NCBI RefSeq assembly: GCF_900104215.1
Contig: NZ_FMXO01000002.1
Span: 124,001-188,000 of the forward strand
Direction: 5' to 3'
Source: Desulfonatronum thiosulfatophilum
Lineage (GTDB): Bacteria; Desulfobacterota; Desulfovibrionia; Desulfovibrionales; Desulfonatronaceae
DNA: 64,000 nucleotides
Made by a program: the position numbers and the translations under genes. Shown piece by piece: positions 7,874 through 17,318 of the stretch (position 1 is the first letter of the stretch; every line of letters begins with the position of its first letter). Below the pieces are notes generated by a model, which did not search any database, was not told the origin of the DNA, and was given only the letters and a program-made list of their open reading frames with translations.

Positions 7874-10800
7874 GGCGTCCTGTCCTTGCCCGGGGATGGC
7901 GCTGCATCGGCAAGCTCCTGATGGAATTTTTCCTCATAGGCGCCCTGCATGGCTTCTTCCAAAGATCGCCACACCAGCAACTGCTTGCGCAAATCATTCA
8001 GAAAGACCTTGTTCTGATTCTGCCAGGCCTTGTGTTCGCCCGCCTCGCGGTCGATGCGGACCAGGATCTCACGAAAGCCTTCGTATGCGCTTGACGGACG
8101 AAAGACGATCCTCACCGTCTGCCGGATGCCGAAGTCGAAGGGCGCCAGCCAGACGCGCAGCGTCATCATGTACTGGGGCTTGTCGGCATGCTCCTTGGAA
8201 AAGAAGGGATCGCCCCGTTGCACGGCCTCGCAGGACAGGTTGTCCGTGGAGAACGCTCCGTGAGTGATGCCCTGGTGAGACCGAAAATATTCCATCAAGA
8301 AGCCTCCGGCGCAGACCTGTTCCTCCAGCTTGATCAGAAAGGGCAGCACGACCTCCAACCGGTCGCCGTCCGCCTTGGGCATGGTCCAGGAGCGGTTCAC
8401 GTCCGGGATGGCGATTTGCGCGGCCATTCTCGCGGGATAGATTGTCGAGGCCAGGACCACGGCGATGACCAGAGCCATGGCCCCGACCCCGGCCGTGGAG
8501 GAATAGTTGGCGGTCATCCCGGCCCAAAGCGGGGTTCCGGCCAGAAAGGCCGCCGCACCCTGAGCCAGCAGATATCCGGTCACCACGCTGATCACCGCCA
8601 GGGCCAGGGATTCGGCCAGAAAGAGGAAGCCGACATGGGAAGGGGCCAGTCCCACCGAGGTATAGACGGCGATTTCGCGTTTGCGTTCGTGCACGCTGCC
8701 GATCATGGTGTTCAGAACGATCAGCGCGGCGATGAGCAACGGGATCAGGATGTTCGCGAAACCCTGGTAGCTCATGGCGTTGGCCGCGAAAAAGATCGAG
8801 GTCCCGTCCCTGCCGCCGCGAAAGAGCATCAACCCGAAGCGCTCCCCGAGTTCCGCGGCCAACACGGCGTCCTCCTCGCCCTCCAGAGCCGAAACGGCCA
8901 GGGCCTTGAGCCGACCGGCCCCTCCGCCCAGGGAGAGCAGCGTCTCGGCCGGGATGATCACCGTCTGGTCCCCGGAAACATGCTGGTAGCGGCTCCGGTA
9001 CATGAGCACGTCCCGGCCGGTCTCGATGGCTTCCGCCTCCACGGTGCTGATCACCTGGGCCGCTTCGCTGGGATAGAAGACCGGAGTAATGGGCTCGCCG
9101 TCCAGATCCGGACGTCTGTCCAGGCCGTCATCGGCCAAGACGCCCACCACCTCGAACCGCTGTCCCCAGAGCGTGACCATGCGTTCTTCGAGAGATTCCA
9201 GCCGCACTCCGAGTCTGCGGGCCATGCCTTCGGGAAGAATCACCGCACTGCGCTCGCCTTCCGCGAACCAGCGGCCCTGAACCAGCATCGCATCCAATCC
9301 GCTGACCAGCGGTTCCGCATGGCTCAGTCCCACCAATCCCCGGGCGATGTCCGAGGATTCCCCCCGGAAGATGGGAACCATGGGCGCCGAGGTCATGTCT
9401 TCGGTGATGTACCAGGCTCTGGGCGCGACCACCCCTCGACCTTCGAAAAAATTATCCACGATGGACAGGGCCTCCACGGGCATGTCCTGCCATCCCAGAT
9501 ACTTCATCATGGCGCCGGAATAGGACGCCGTGGCGCTGAACTGGGACCATCCTTCCTGGCGCACGCTGCGCACTGCCGTGAAATTCATGATCGTGAAGGT
9601 CAGTATGGTCAGGGTAATGCATGTCAGCAACGTCCGCAGAGGCCGGCGGCGCAGGTTGCTCACGCCGAGAATGAACGCCGCGGTGAACGCCCCGGCGCGG
9701 CTGATGTTCATGGTCTTCAGGTGCCGCGAACGCCGCTGGAGATCCTCGACCTCCCGTTCGAACCGCGAAAAAATGATCATCGCCACCAGCAGGGAGAGGC
9801 CGAGAATAAAAAAGGCCAGGATGACGACCATGGGGCTGTAGGTCAGCTGAAAGGCCGGATGAACCATGTACACCGCCCCGATGATCAGCACCATGAATCC
9901 GAAAAAGGCGACGATCCGCCTGTGGATGTCGGTAAATCCGAATATCAGTCGCTCCATGCAATAGGAGAACGGGATGAACAGGGCCACGTAGAACAGCACC
10001 CCGACCAGCACGTCGCGCTGGGTCCGGTCCACGTCGTTGTAGACCAGGGAGGCGAAGGCCAGGGACGTCCCCGCTTCGCGCTGGAAGTCGTCCCAGCGCA
10101 GTTCTTCGCGCGCCAGTTGCGCCTGCTCCAGGGCCTGGCGGCCCTTGGTGTGCAGTTCGCGGATCCGTTCGTTGACGATGCCCCTGCCTTCCAGGTTTTC
10201 CACCCGGGGCATCAGCAGGCTCCACATGTCCCTTGCGGCCATGTATTCGGTCATTGGAACAATGGGCCATTCCCCGATCCGGTACCCGAGCCCCAGGGGA
10301 TGTTCCTGGTCCGCGTTCAGCAGGACGACCTTGGTGTCGATGAAATTGTCGGACAAGGTCAATTTCAGGGGAAGGTCCCTCTCCAGAAAAAAGGTGCCCA
10401 GGGTGGAAGCCCTGGTGTCCAGTCGGCTGTACCAGTTGCGCAAGGGTTCGGCCTCGGTTCTGGAGTCGATCAGTCTGGGCACGTAGAGGTAGTGGAACGT
10501 CCGGGGTTCAAGCATGGAGAAGTACGTGGACTGCCCGACATGAAACATGGTCAGATCCGTGGTTTCATCCCGGGCGCGCATTCGGACCCGGTAATTGTCC
10601 AGTCCGGTCCTGGTCTTGTCCACGGCATGCACCGCGCGGCCGGTCAGGGGATCGAAATTGAATCCTTCCAGAATGGCCTTGTGGATGGTTTGCCGGCGAA
10701 TCGCCAGCCCCTTGACGTGAAAATGCCCGGTGGTGTCGACCATGGTCCAGAAGCGCACCGGCCCCTGAAAAATCAGAAAGACGCCGCCCACCGAGGGCTG

Positions 10801-12882
10801 ATCCGGGAAAAGCTCTCCCTGCCGGAGCAGATTGACCCGGGCCGTGAGTTCGGCAAAGCCGTTCTGCGGATCGGCGCGGGGATCTGGTATGGGCTCGTCC
10901 ACCAGAGCGCGCACCAGGCCGGTGACGACCTCCGCCTGACGGCGCACGTACTCCAGGTTCATGTATTCCGGCACGTCGTAGGGAGTTCCCCAGAAGGCGC
11001 GGGCATCGTTCACCGTGGCCAGGGTGAATCCCGGAAGGGCCGCCAGAGCCACGGGCTCGCCGCCCATGAAAGGCCGGTCCGGCAGCCAGCTTTGCCAGGG
11101 ACGAATCCGGCTTGGCCGAAGCGTGTCGTGAAACAGCCCGGAAAGATCCGCGCCGTCGGCTCCCCTGAGTCGTTGCCCGGTGTTGCGAAGCAGTTCGTCA
11201 AGGTTGCTGAACTGCCTGGTCCGCACGACGACATCCAGCAACTCATAGAGCCAGCCCCTGTCGAAGGCGCCGACGCCGTTGCCGTGGCTGGAAAGATGCA
11301 GGGATGCCGAGGCCACCATGTTCAGCCCGTCCAGATGGGAGCGCAGCTCCTGGGAACTACGGACATGGCGGAGCTGCTCCAGGGCGTCCTCGGCCATGTC
11401 TCGCTGTCGGACCAATGTCCGTTCGCGATGCTGCAGCAGCAGATCGCGTTCGCTCGGAGTCATGGTCACATCCATGCCCCTGGGCGCCCCGACCCATCGC
11501 AGCCGCATCAGCGTCAGACGCAAGGCCGCGGCGTCCCGGATCCGCCGTTCAAGTTCCTCCTCCGGCTCGTCGATGGCCGGATCGTGGCGCATCAGTCGCA
11601 GGCGCATCAATTTGGTGCTCAGTTCGTCGATCCTGTCCCGGAGCACGTCCTGAAAGGCCAGACGCAGCAGGTGGCTCTGGTCCGGGTCGGCCAGCACGAC
11701 TGAGGTGAAGGGATCGTCCGTGTCCAGCAGCCGGACGGCGGCTTCGGCCTGCTCGGCCCGGCGCGACAGATCGGCGGCCATCCCCGGCAACTTGTCGTCG
11801 CTTGTGACCAGGGCCCAGATGAACTCCCGCACTCCGGCCGCTCCCTGGGCCTGCCCGCCGGCAGCCAGAAGCAGGGTCGGCCGCCGGGGAGGATCGCGGC
11901 CCAGAGCCTCGGCCACGGACAGCAGCGTGGCGATGGAGACGGATTCATCCGCCCCCGGAGATCTGTCCGGCACATACCCGGTGGAGTCGTAGAACGCCTG
12001 CACCACGGTCAGCTCGCCCGCCAGCTCCGGATCGGTTCCCGGAAGCAGACAGTAGATGTTGTCCGTGGCCATGTTCTCCCAGGCGATTTGCGAACTCAGG
12101 ATGACCATGGTGGCCGCTCCGGGTTCGCGGAGACGGTCCAGGTCGCCGAAAAAATCCGCCGCCTCCGTCTCGGTCATCCAAAACCGGGGAAAATCGATGG
12201 GCGTCTGTTCGAGCTTGTCTTCGAAAAGATTGCGCGGCGCGGCGGTCACTTCCGGGCCGGGATCGACATAGATCAGGGCGCTCGCACCGAGCATCGACGC
12301 ATTGATCCAGTTCTTGCCCGAATCCATGTCCATCAGCACCACGGCCCCTTCGACGACATGTCCGTTGAATTCGCTGAACCTGCCGGTTCCGGCGTAGATG
12401 ACCGGCGCGGTGATTCCGGGCGGCGTGATCGCCGGAGCGGAAAGCATGTTCAGCCGCAGGGGACGCAGGGGCATGGTCCGTCCGTCCTCCTCCATCGTGA
12501 GTGAGCTTTCCACGTGTTGCTGGACCGGAACCGCGAAGGACTGGCGTCCGATGATCCGGCCTTCTTCCCTGGTCAGGTCGGCAAATGCCCGTTCGATGAT
12601 GTCCGCGGCCTGAACATTGCCGTCACTGCCGACAATACGGTCCCCCAGGTCGGAAAAGACGGTCACCCAGTCGGTGACCGAAACCGCCGCGGCCGTCGTC
12701 TCGCCGGCAGGCTCGCTTGAATATTCCGCGATAAAGAGTGAGGAATCGGTACCCTGTTCCCTAATAGAGAACGCATCCGCTGCAACGGACGCGGGAATCG
12801 CGCAGACCACCGCCGCAAACCACAACAAGCCGATCACAGCGGCCGAAAAGGCGGAGCGAAGGTGTGATCTGCGGCGTTGCAT
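7870..12882 (-). CDS. Giant FtsX-type ABC permease with degenerate M28-peptidase-like ectodomain
   Basis: This protein has 1670 residues. A signal or anchor (residues about 10-35) leads to an extracytoplasmic region of about 900 residues. It contains a PA-like segment (VIYAGTGRFSEFNGHVVEGAVVL split over residues about 160-185) and an M28 aminopeptidase-like fold. The metal-binding positions look lost: AFYDS replaces HYDS, GADESVSI replaces GADDNASG, and GGQAQG stands where EExGLxGS is expected. Three extra helices follow (about residues 960-1060), then an FtsX core starting NLRRRPLRTLL near 1075 with a large periplasmic loop and three final helices up to about 1490. A soluble domain of about 180 residues closes the protein. 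An ATPase gene lies 18 bp upstream. The likely role is mechanotransmission or lipid/glycan handling rather than proteolysis; this is inference. Confidence 0.82.
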   Translation of the reverse strand: MQRRRSHLRSAFSAAVIGLLWFAAVVCAIPASVAADAFSIREQGTDSSLFIAEYSSEPAGETTAAAVSVTDWVTVFSDLGDRIVGSDGNVQAADIIERAFADLTREEGRIIGRQSFAVPVQQHVESSLTMEEDGRTMPLRPLRLNMLSAPAITPPGITAPVIYAGTGRFSEFNGHVVEGAVVLMDMDSGKNWINASMLGASALIYVDPGPEVTAAPRNLFEDKLEQTPIDFPRFWMTETEAADFFGDLDRLREPGAATMVILSSQIAWENMATDNIYCLLPGTDPELAGELTVVQAFYDSTGYVPDRSPGADESVSIATLLSVAEALGRDPPRRPTLLLAAGGQAQGAAGVREFIWALVTSDDKLPGMAADLSRRAEQAEAAVRLLDTDDPFTSVVLADPDQSHLLRLAFQDVLRDRIDELSTKLMRLRLMRHDPAIDEPEEELERRIRDAAALRLTLMRLRWVGAPRGMDVTMTPSERDLLLQHRERTLVRQRDMAEDALEQLRHVRSSQELRSHLDGLNMVASASLHLSSHGNGVGAFDRGWLYELLDVVVRTRQFSNLDELLRNTGQRLRGADGADLSGLFHDTLRPSRIRPWQSWLPDRPFMGGEPVALAALPGFTLATVNDARAFWGTPYDVPEYMNLEYVRRQAEVVTGLVRALVDEPIPDPRADPQNGFAELTARVNLLRQGELFPDQPSVGGVFLIFQGPVRFWTMVDTTGHFHVKGLAIRRQTIHKAILEGFNFDPLTGRAVHAVDKTRTGLDNYRVRMRARDETTDLTMFHVGQSTYFSMLEPRTFHYLYVPRLIDSRTEAEPLRNWYSRLDTRASTLGTFFLERDLPLKLTLSDNFIDTKVVLLNADQEHPLGLGYRIGEWPIVPMTEYMAARDMWSLLMPRVENLEGRGIVNERIRELHTKGRQALEQAQLAREELRWDDFQREAGTSLAFASLVYNDVDRTQRDVLVGVLFYVALFIPFSYCMERLIFGFTDIHRRIVAFFGFMVLIIGAVYMVHPAFQLTYSPMVVILAFFILGLSLLVAMIIFSRFEREVEDLQRRSRHLKTMNISRAGAFTAAFILGVSNLRRRPLRTLLTCITLTILTFTIMNFTAVRSVRQEGWSQFSATASYSGAMMKYLGWQDMPVEALSIVDNFFEGRGVVAPRAWYITEDMTSAPMVPIFRGESSDIARGLVGLSHAEPLVSGLDAMLVQGRWFAEGERSAVILPEGMARRLGVRLESLEERMVTLWGQRFEVVGVLADDGLDRRPDLDGEPITPVFYPSEAAQVISTVEAEAIETGRDVLMYRSRYQHVSGDQTVIIPAETLLSLGGGAGRLKALAVSALEGEEDAVLAAELGERFGLMLFRGGRDGTSIFFAANAMSYQGFANILIPLLIAALIVLNTMIGSVHERKREIAVYTSVGLAPSHVGFLFLAESLALAVISVVTGYLLAQGAAAFLAGTPLWAGMTANYSSTAGVGAMALVIAVVLASTIYPARMAAQIAIPDVNRSWTMPKADGDRLEVVLPFLIKLEEQVCAGGFLMEYFRSHQGITHGAFSTDNLSCEAVQRGDPFFSKEHADKPQYMMTLRVWLAPFDFGIRQTVRIVFRPSSAYEGFREILVRIDREAGEHKAWQNQNKVFLNDLRKQLLVWRSLEEAMQGAYEEKFHQELADAAPSPGKDRTP

Positions 12883-12900
12883 GGCGCGTCTCGTCAGGCT

Positions 12901-13674
12901 TCAGGCAGTCGCCTTGTTCTCGTTGTTATCAGTTTCGTTTCCGGAGATTCCATGGATCGCGCCCACGGAAATCCTCAGCTCCTCGCGCAGCTCGATCTTG
13001 TCCACACGACCGTCGCGAATCCAGACCACGCGGTCCGAGACAGCCAGCATCTTGTGATCGTGAGTCGCGGAGATAATGGTCACGCCACGCTCCGAGCTGA
13101 GCATTTTAAGCAGGTCGATAATCTCTTCTCCAGTGATCAGATCCAGGTTGCCCGTGGGTTCATCGGCCAGAATGATGGCCGGATCGTTGGCCAGGGACCG
13201 GGCAATGGCCACGCGCTGCTGCTGCCCGCCGGAAAGCTCCAGGGGTTTGTGCTGGAAACGGTCGCCCAGGCCCACCAGCTTGAGCAGTTCGATGCCCTTA
13301 TCCGTGGCCGCATCGCTGTGCATCCCGGCGAAGGTCATGGGCAGGGTCACGTTTTCCAGGGCGGTCATTACGGGAATGATGTTGAAGGTCTGAAATATGT
13401 ACCCGATCTTCCTGTTGCGCAGCCATGCCAGTTCGTAGGCGTCCAACTGGGCGATATCCACCTCGTCGATGAACACCTTGCCCTCGGTCGGCTTGTCCAG
13501 GCCGCCGATCATGTTGAAGAGGGTGCTTTTTCCGGAGCCGGACGGCCCCATGATGGATATGTATTCCCCGGCGAAGATCTCCAGATCCACGCCCTTGAGG
13601 GCCTGAACGTCCTGCTTGCCCATCCTGAAGCTTCTGGTCACCCCGATGACTCGAACTATTGTGCGTTGCGTCAC
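12901..13674 (-). CDS. ABC transporter ATP-binding protein (LolD/MacB type)
   Basis: This 257-residue nucleotide-binding subunit powers the FtsX-type permeases encoded on either side. Walker A is [11 protein letters not shown] (about residues 39-49), the signature is LSGGQQQR, and Walker B is [13 protein letters not shown], followed by the switch histidine in SATHDHKML. The Q-loop region [17 protein letters not shown] is typical of the MacB/LolD/FtsE group. The start is GTG at 13674 with GGAGAG 6 nt upstream. The C-terminal tail (about 20 residues after [11 protein letters not shown]) is slightly longer than in LolD. It lies between a minimal permease gene (45 bp upstream) and the giant permease gene (18 bp downstream), so the complex is probably a heterodimeric permease plus an ATPase dimer. 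Confidence 0.95.
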   Translation of the reverse strand: MTQRTIVRVIGVTRSFRMGKQDVQALKGVDLEIFAGEYISIMGPSGSGKSTLFNMIGGLDKPTEGKVFIDEVDIAQLDAYELAWLRNRKIGYIFQTFNIIPVMTALENVTLPMTFAGMHSDAATDKGIELLKLVGLGDRFQHKPLELSGGQQQRVAIARSLANDPAIILADEPTGNLDLITGEEIIDLLKMLSSERGVTIISATHDHKMLAVSDRVVWIRDGRVDKIELREELRISVGAIHGISGNETDNNENKATA

Positions 13675-13719
13675 GATTCTCTCCGAAAGATGAAAGTCGC
13701 CGCTGGAAAATGAGGCTCG

Positions 13720-14433
13720 TCAGTGCTCCGCCTTGAGCGCCATCACGGGCCGCATCCGTGCCGCCACATAGGCCGGGTACAGAACTCCGACCAGGCTGAG
13801 CACCGCTCCCACGCCGACGGCTATGAGCAGGGAGAGGCCCGCCGCGGACCAGGGCAGGGTCGTCCAGACCTGGGTCCCGAAGCGAAGCGAGTTCACCGCC
13901 ATGGAGAACAGAAACCCGAAGACCGCTCCAAGGGTCGCCCCGGTCAGCCCCTGCATGGTCGCCTCGAGCATGAAAAGGCGCAGAATCATGGAATCCAGTG
14001 CCCCCAGACACTTCATGATCCCGATTTCGCGAAACCGCTCTGTCACGGCCATGAGCTGGGCATTGACGATGCCGACCGCGCAGACAAGCAGGGAAAGAAT
14101 GATGATCCAGCGTTCCTTGGGACTCATGGATACGGTGCGCGCCTGCTCGTCGATGTCGAATCCCGCCCGGGTCAGCATGACCGCTGCGTCTTCGCCGCCT
14201 AGAGCCATCAATCCCGCGGCGACGTTCAGGTTGACCAGGACGAAGCTCAGGAACGCCGTGGCCAGGACAAGGCTGCCGATGGTTATAAGGGAGCGCAGGA
14301 AACGGACTTGAAGATTCTTGACGCTGATTTCCAGGGACTTGCGAAATGTAAGCACAACAGCCCGGCGAACGAGGTTCTTCTTCATCGGCTCGCCGGATGC
14401 ATCGCGCAGAGCGGAATACGTTGCGTCAGACAT
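13720..14433 (-). CDS. Minimal FtsX-like ABC permease
   Basis: This 237-residue permease has four membrane helices: SLITIGSLVLATAFLSFVLV, WIIILSLLVCAVGIVN, a helix near TGATLGAVFGFLFSMAV, and LSLLIAVGVGAVLSLVGVLYP. The extracytoplasmic loop between helices 1 and 2 is only about 45 residues, so the large MacB-type periplasmic domain is absent. The coupling segment ERFREIGIMKCLGA is the FtsX cytoplasmic motif that contacts the ATPase. The ectodomain missing here is present in the partner permease at 7870-12882. It follows the glycan-gene block by 38 bp on the same strand, which ties the transporter to that block. Confidence 0.9.
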   Translation of the reverse strand: MSDATYSALRDASGEPMKKNLVRRAVVLTFRKSLEISVKNLQVRFLRSLITIGSLVLATAFLSFVLVNLNVAAGLMALGGEDAAVMLTRAGFDIDEQARTVSMSPKERWIIILSLLVCAVGIVNAQLMAVTERFREIGIMKCLGALDSMILRLFMLEATMQGLTGATLGAVFGFLFSMAVNSLRFGTQVWTTLPWSAAGLSLLIAVGVGAVLSLVGVLYPAYVAARMRPVMALKAEH

Positions 14434-14471
14434 GGTCTCGTTTCATCCTTGGCATCTCTTGCAGAATGCGT

Positions 14472-15350
14472 TCATCGCGCCACTATCGGAAAGCCGTTCG
14501 GAGTGGATCGAACATGAGTCGAGGTGATCTTCAGGAACTTTGCCTCAATCACCATTTCCTCCAAAGACGCCACCCTCAGACGCGGGGATGCGGCCACGGC
14601 CGACAAAAAGATGTCCAGAAATTCCAAAGCCCGGGAGTTCATCCGCTGGTGATGGAGCATGACGCCCAGCAGTCCGCGCTGGAGTCCGCTCTCCACTTCC
14701 GCGAAGAAATCGTTCCATGTCTGGCTCGGCGTGCCGCGCCTAGTGTGCAGGTCGCAGTTGACCGGAATCTCCGGCAGATCAATGGGTTCGCTATTGAACG
14801 CCTTGTCGTTCCGGGACGCCGCCAGAAAACCCAACTCGCGGAGACATTGCCCGGTGATTGCATCGAAGCGATTCCAGGGCGCTGTAAAAACGGGAAGGAA
14901 GTCATCGCCCATGATCCGCTCCAGGCGCTGCCTGCCGAGCAGAATGTCCCTTCTTTTAGCCTCCGCGGACCTGGCGGGACCGAATTCGCTTTTTCGCCCC
15001 ACGGGTTCGTGATTGAGATGACGCCGCCCATGCTGATGAAAACTCCATCTGCCGTTCTTGCCCATCACGGCTTCGATCTCCCGCCAGCGGGAAAGGCTCA
15101 GCCAGGACGGAACGACTGCCGGCGCCAGCGGGATGCGGTGACGCCGAAAGCAGTCCGCCATGGCCGCGAAGCTTCCTGAAGCAACAGCCACATCGTCCGC
15201 ACGGAACCAGATCGTCGGGCAGCTTGCGACACTCCCGGACACCCCTCGCTCCAGGGTCTGGGTCAACCGGCTTCCCGCCGTAAATTCAGGCTTACGCCAC
15301 ATCGGGCTGAGGCGAGTGTTTTCCGGCATGGACTTCTGCTTCAACAACAT
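14472..15350 (-). CDS. Polysaccharide deacetylase-like protein
   Basis: This is a protein of about 292 residues related to NodB-fold carbohydrate esterases. The visible motifs are WFRADDVAV (the paired acidic residues of motif 1), HQHGRRHLNH (the His-rich metal-binding motif) and FTAPWNR (motif 3). The start is uncertain: TTG at 15365, ATG at 15350 and ATG at 15329 are all in frame. The 15350 start is used here, giving a 59-bp overlap with the upstream glycosyltransferase gene. It would remove acetyl groups from an N-acetylhexosamine in a glycan, probably the one made by the neighbouring glycosyltransferases. No signal peptide is seen, so a cytoplasmic site of action is likely. Confidence 0.75.
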   Translation of the reverse strand: MLLKQKSMPENTRLSPMWRKPEFTAGSRLTQTLERGVSGSVASCPTIWFRADDVAVASGSFAAMADCFRRHRIPLAPAVVPSWLSLSRWREIEAVMGKNGRWSFHQHGRRHLNHEPVGRKSEFGPARSAEAKRRDILLGRQRLERIMGDDFLPVFTAPWNRFDAITGQCLRELGFLAASRNDKAFNSEPIDLPEIPVNCDLHTRRGTPSQTWNDFFAEVESGLQRGLLGVMLHHQRMNSRALEFLDIFLSAVAASPRLRVASLEEMVIEAKFLKITSTHVRSTPNGFPIVAR

Positions 15351-16578
15351 GTTCTTGTCGTTCAACTCCGAATCGAACCAGGATTTCCGCCGTGGTCGCG
15401 GCGCCGTTTAAATTCACAACAGGCAGTACGCCATCATCGAGGCATTGATGTCCCAAGCCTCGACGCCCGTTGAGGCCTCTGTTCAATGCATCGTGTAGAA
15501 GTCCGGAAAAAACAGAGGGCGCAAGGTCATCTTCTTTGAGAACGGTCATTACGCCTCGTCGCTGCAACCGTTGGGCGCGCATGCTCTGTTCCCTGTTTTG
15601 AGCAAACGGCAGCACCATTGCTCGAGCGCCGGCGGCCAGCAGGTTCATGGTCGTGTTGTACCCAGCCATGGAAACGGACAGGTCCGCCGCGGACAGCCAA
15701 GCTGTAAAACGGTTCGTGAATCGCTCGATGCGAATATGTCCCTGGGACTGGGCAAGATATTGCAATTCCTCTGCCACGCTCTGTTCCATGAACGGACCGG
15801 TGAACACCTGCAGGCGATGCGGCAGTCGCTGATGCAGTTGTTCCGAAGCCCTCACCACGGCTCGCAGCAGGTTTCCGCCGACGGCTCCGCCGCCGGCGCT
15901 GGCCACGATCAGGCGATCCGATGCAGCCAGTCCCAGTTCCCGGCGCAAGGCGACGCCCGAAGCCGGATCAACGGCAAGGGAGACATAACCGGTATACCTA
16001 AGTTCCGGAACAATCTCCGCGACTCTGGAAAACGTCTCGTCCAGACGGACCAGAGACGGATCGGAATGGACGAGGACCAGATCGAACAACGTGTTCAGGT
16101 GATTCAGGACGCGCTGCTCAAAAGTATCCTGATCGCTCTTCTCCACCAGAATGTCCCGGACGCTGCACACCGCCCTGCACGTTCCGAATTCCCCCGCCCG
16201 AAGCACCTTGAGAACCGGGAGGATTTCAAAGCCGAACCGCTTGCGGCCGAAGGGAAACAACTCCACGAGAAAGATGTCGGGCCTGACACGGCGAACATGC
16301 TCCAGCAGTCGCGTGCGGCGTTCATCCATGATGGAAGCGATCAGATCCGGATCATCGCCTCCGTGACCGGAACGCGTGGACAGAAGTCTTTGAAAGTCGC
16401 CGTCCATGCTCAGTGCGGGCAACGGCACATGCCGGACGTGATCCGGCAGGTCCACCGGCACGTGCTCGCCCCCGGTGACCAGATCCACCCGGTGCGGAGC
16501 AAGAGCCTTGGCAATCTCCAGACTGCGAAATAAATGCCCGACCCCCAGGACATGCTGACTGTAATGAACAATATGCAT
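15292..16578 (-). CDS. MurG-like glycosyltransferase
   Basis: This protein of 428 residues has a GT-B fold. The N-terminus MHIVHYSQHVLGVGHLFRSL contains the GxGHxxR nucleotide-sugar glycosyltransferase motif. The second half has the MurG-type acceptor/donor switch region (ASAGGGAVGGNLL) and the loop VSMAGYNTTMNLLAAGARAMVLP that typically binds the UDP-sugar. The start codon overlaps the stop of the histidine phosphatase gene by one base (TAATG). It resembles the enzyme at 20048-21229 in motif layout. The donor and acceptor sugars cannot be told from sequence. The last 30 or so residues overlap the next gene. Confidence 0.85.
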   Translation of the reverse strand: MHIVHYSQHVLGVGHLFRSLEIAKALAPHRVDLVTGGEHVPVDLPDHVRHVPLPALSMDGDFQRLLSTRSGHGGDDPDLIASIMDERRTRLLEHVRRVRPDIFLVELFPFGRKRFGFEILPVLKVLRAGEFGTCRAVCSVRDILVEKSDQDTFEQRVLNHLNTLFDLVLVHSDPSLVRLDETFSRVAEIVPELRYTGYVSLAVDPASGVALRRELGLAASDRLIVASAGGGAVGGNLLRAVVRASEQLHQRLPHRLQVFTGPFMEQSVAEELQYLAQSQGHIRIERFTNRFTAWLSAADLSVSMAGYNTTMNLLAAGARAMVLPFAQNREQSMRAQRLQRRGVMTVLKEDDLAPSVFSGLLHDALNRGLNGRRGLGHQCLDDGVLPVVNLNGAATTAEILVRFGVERQEHVVEAEVHAGKHSPQPDVA

Positions 16579-17303
16579 TATCCACCCAAAACATCTTGGT
16601 TCAATGCCAATATTTGAAGCCGGTACCGGCCATTGAAGCCGTCGCGCTCATTCCCATTCATCGCATATTCGCATTGCCTGCTGTTCTCCACAGACGGACT
16701 TGAGTTCTCACCGCCAACCAGCACAAGTCCATGCACGGCATTAGGCAACAGCGGATCTCCCTCCTCAGGCAGAAATCGCATCTTCAGCAGACTGTACATC
16801 ACGCACTTCAGCACGCCCAGATGGGTCACGATCAGGATATGTTCACCCGGATGTTCCCCGGCCAGCCGTTGCAGGGACCGCCATGCCCTTCCGCGCACAT
16901 CCACGCGGGACTCGCCGCCGGGCGGGGCAAACTTCCAACCGAGCGCCTCCTGCTTGCGGACCTCTTCCCCTTCCTCGGCCCGCAGATCTCGAATGCGTCT
17001 CCCGGACCACTGCCCCCAGTCCTGTTCCCGGAGACCGGCATCCTTATCCAATGGCAACTTCAGGGCTCTGTTCACAAGATTCGCCGTTTGCACCGCCCGG
17101 TCCAGATCGCTGCTGACAATCCTGGTCATCGGCCCCGGCTCTCCCCAGCGGGCCTGATGCTCCAGCAAGACCTCGCCCCAGCGAAGACACGTCTGTCGGG
17201 ATTCCGGAGCGATGCCGGTCTGGATCTGCCCCTGAATCCGCTTCTCCTTGTTCCAGTCCGTGGGAGCATGGCGCATTAAAGAGAAATAGGTCCTTTGAGT
17301 CAT
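16578..17303 (-). CDS. Histidine phosphatase family protein
   Basis: This 241-residue protein belongs to the phosphoglycerate-mutase-like superfamily. The catalytic motif is LMRHAPTDWNKEKRIQGQ near residue 10, and the second catalytic histidine is in IVTHLGVLK at about residue 150. The Arg and Glu expected in the pocket are present (SSDLDRAVQTANLV; REQDWGQWSG). It sits between two glycosyltransferase genes with a 15-bp gap and a 1-bp overlap. A sugar-phosphate or polyprenyl-phosphate substrate in the same glycan pathway is therefore more likely than glycolytic phosphoglycerate, but this is inference. Confidence 0.88.
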   Translation of the reverse strand: MTQRTYFSLMRHAPTDWNKEKRIQGQIQTGIAPESRQTCLRWGEVLLEHQARWGEPGPMTRIVSSDLDRAVQTANLVNRALKLPLDKDAGLREQDWGQWSGRRIRDLRAEEGEEVRKQEALGWKFAPPGGESRVDVRGRAWRSLQRLAGEHPGEHILIVTHLGVLKCVMYSLLKMRFLPEEGDPLLPNAVHGLVLVGGENSSPSVENSRQCEYAMNGNERDGFNGRYRLQILALNQDVLGG

Positions 17304-17318
17304 GGAAACATACCTTGA

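Noticed and set aside
8188-11703. Very long open frame on the plus strand opposite the giant FtsX gene
   Set aside because: It is antisense to a gene with clear domain motifs, has low-complexity His/Gln/Arg-rich composition typical of GC-rich shadow frames, and matches no family.
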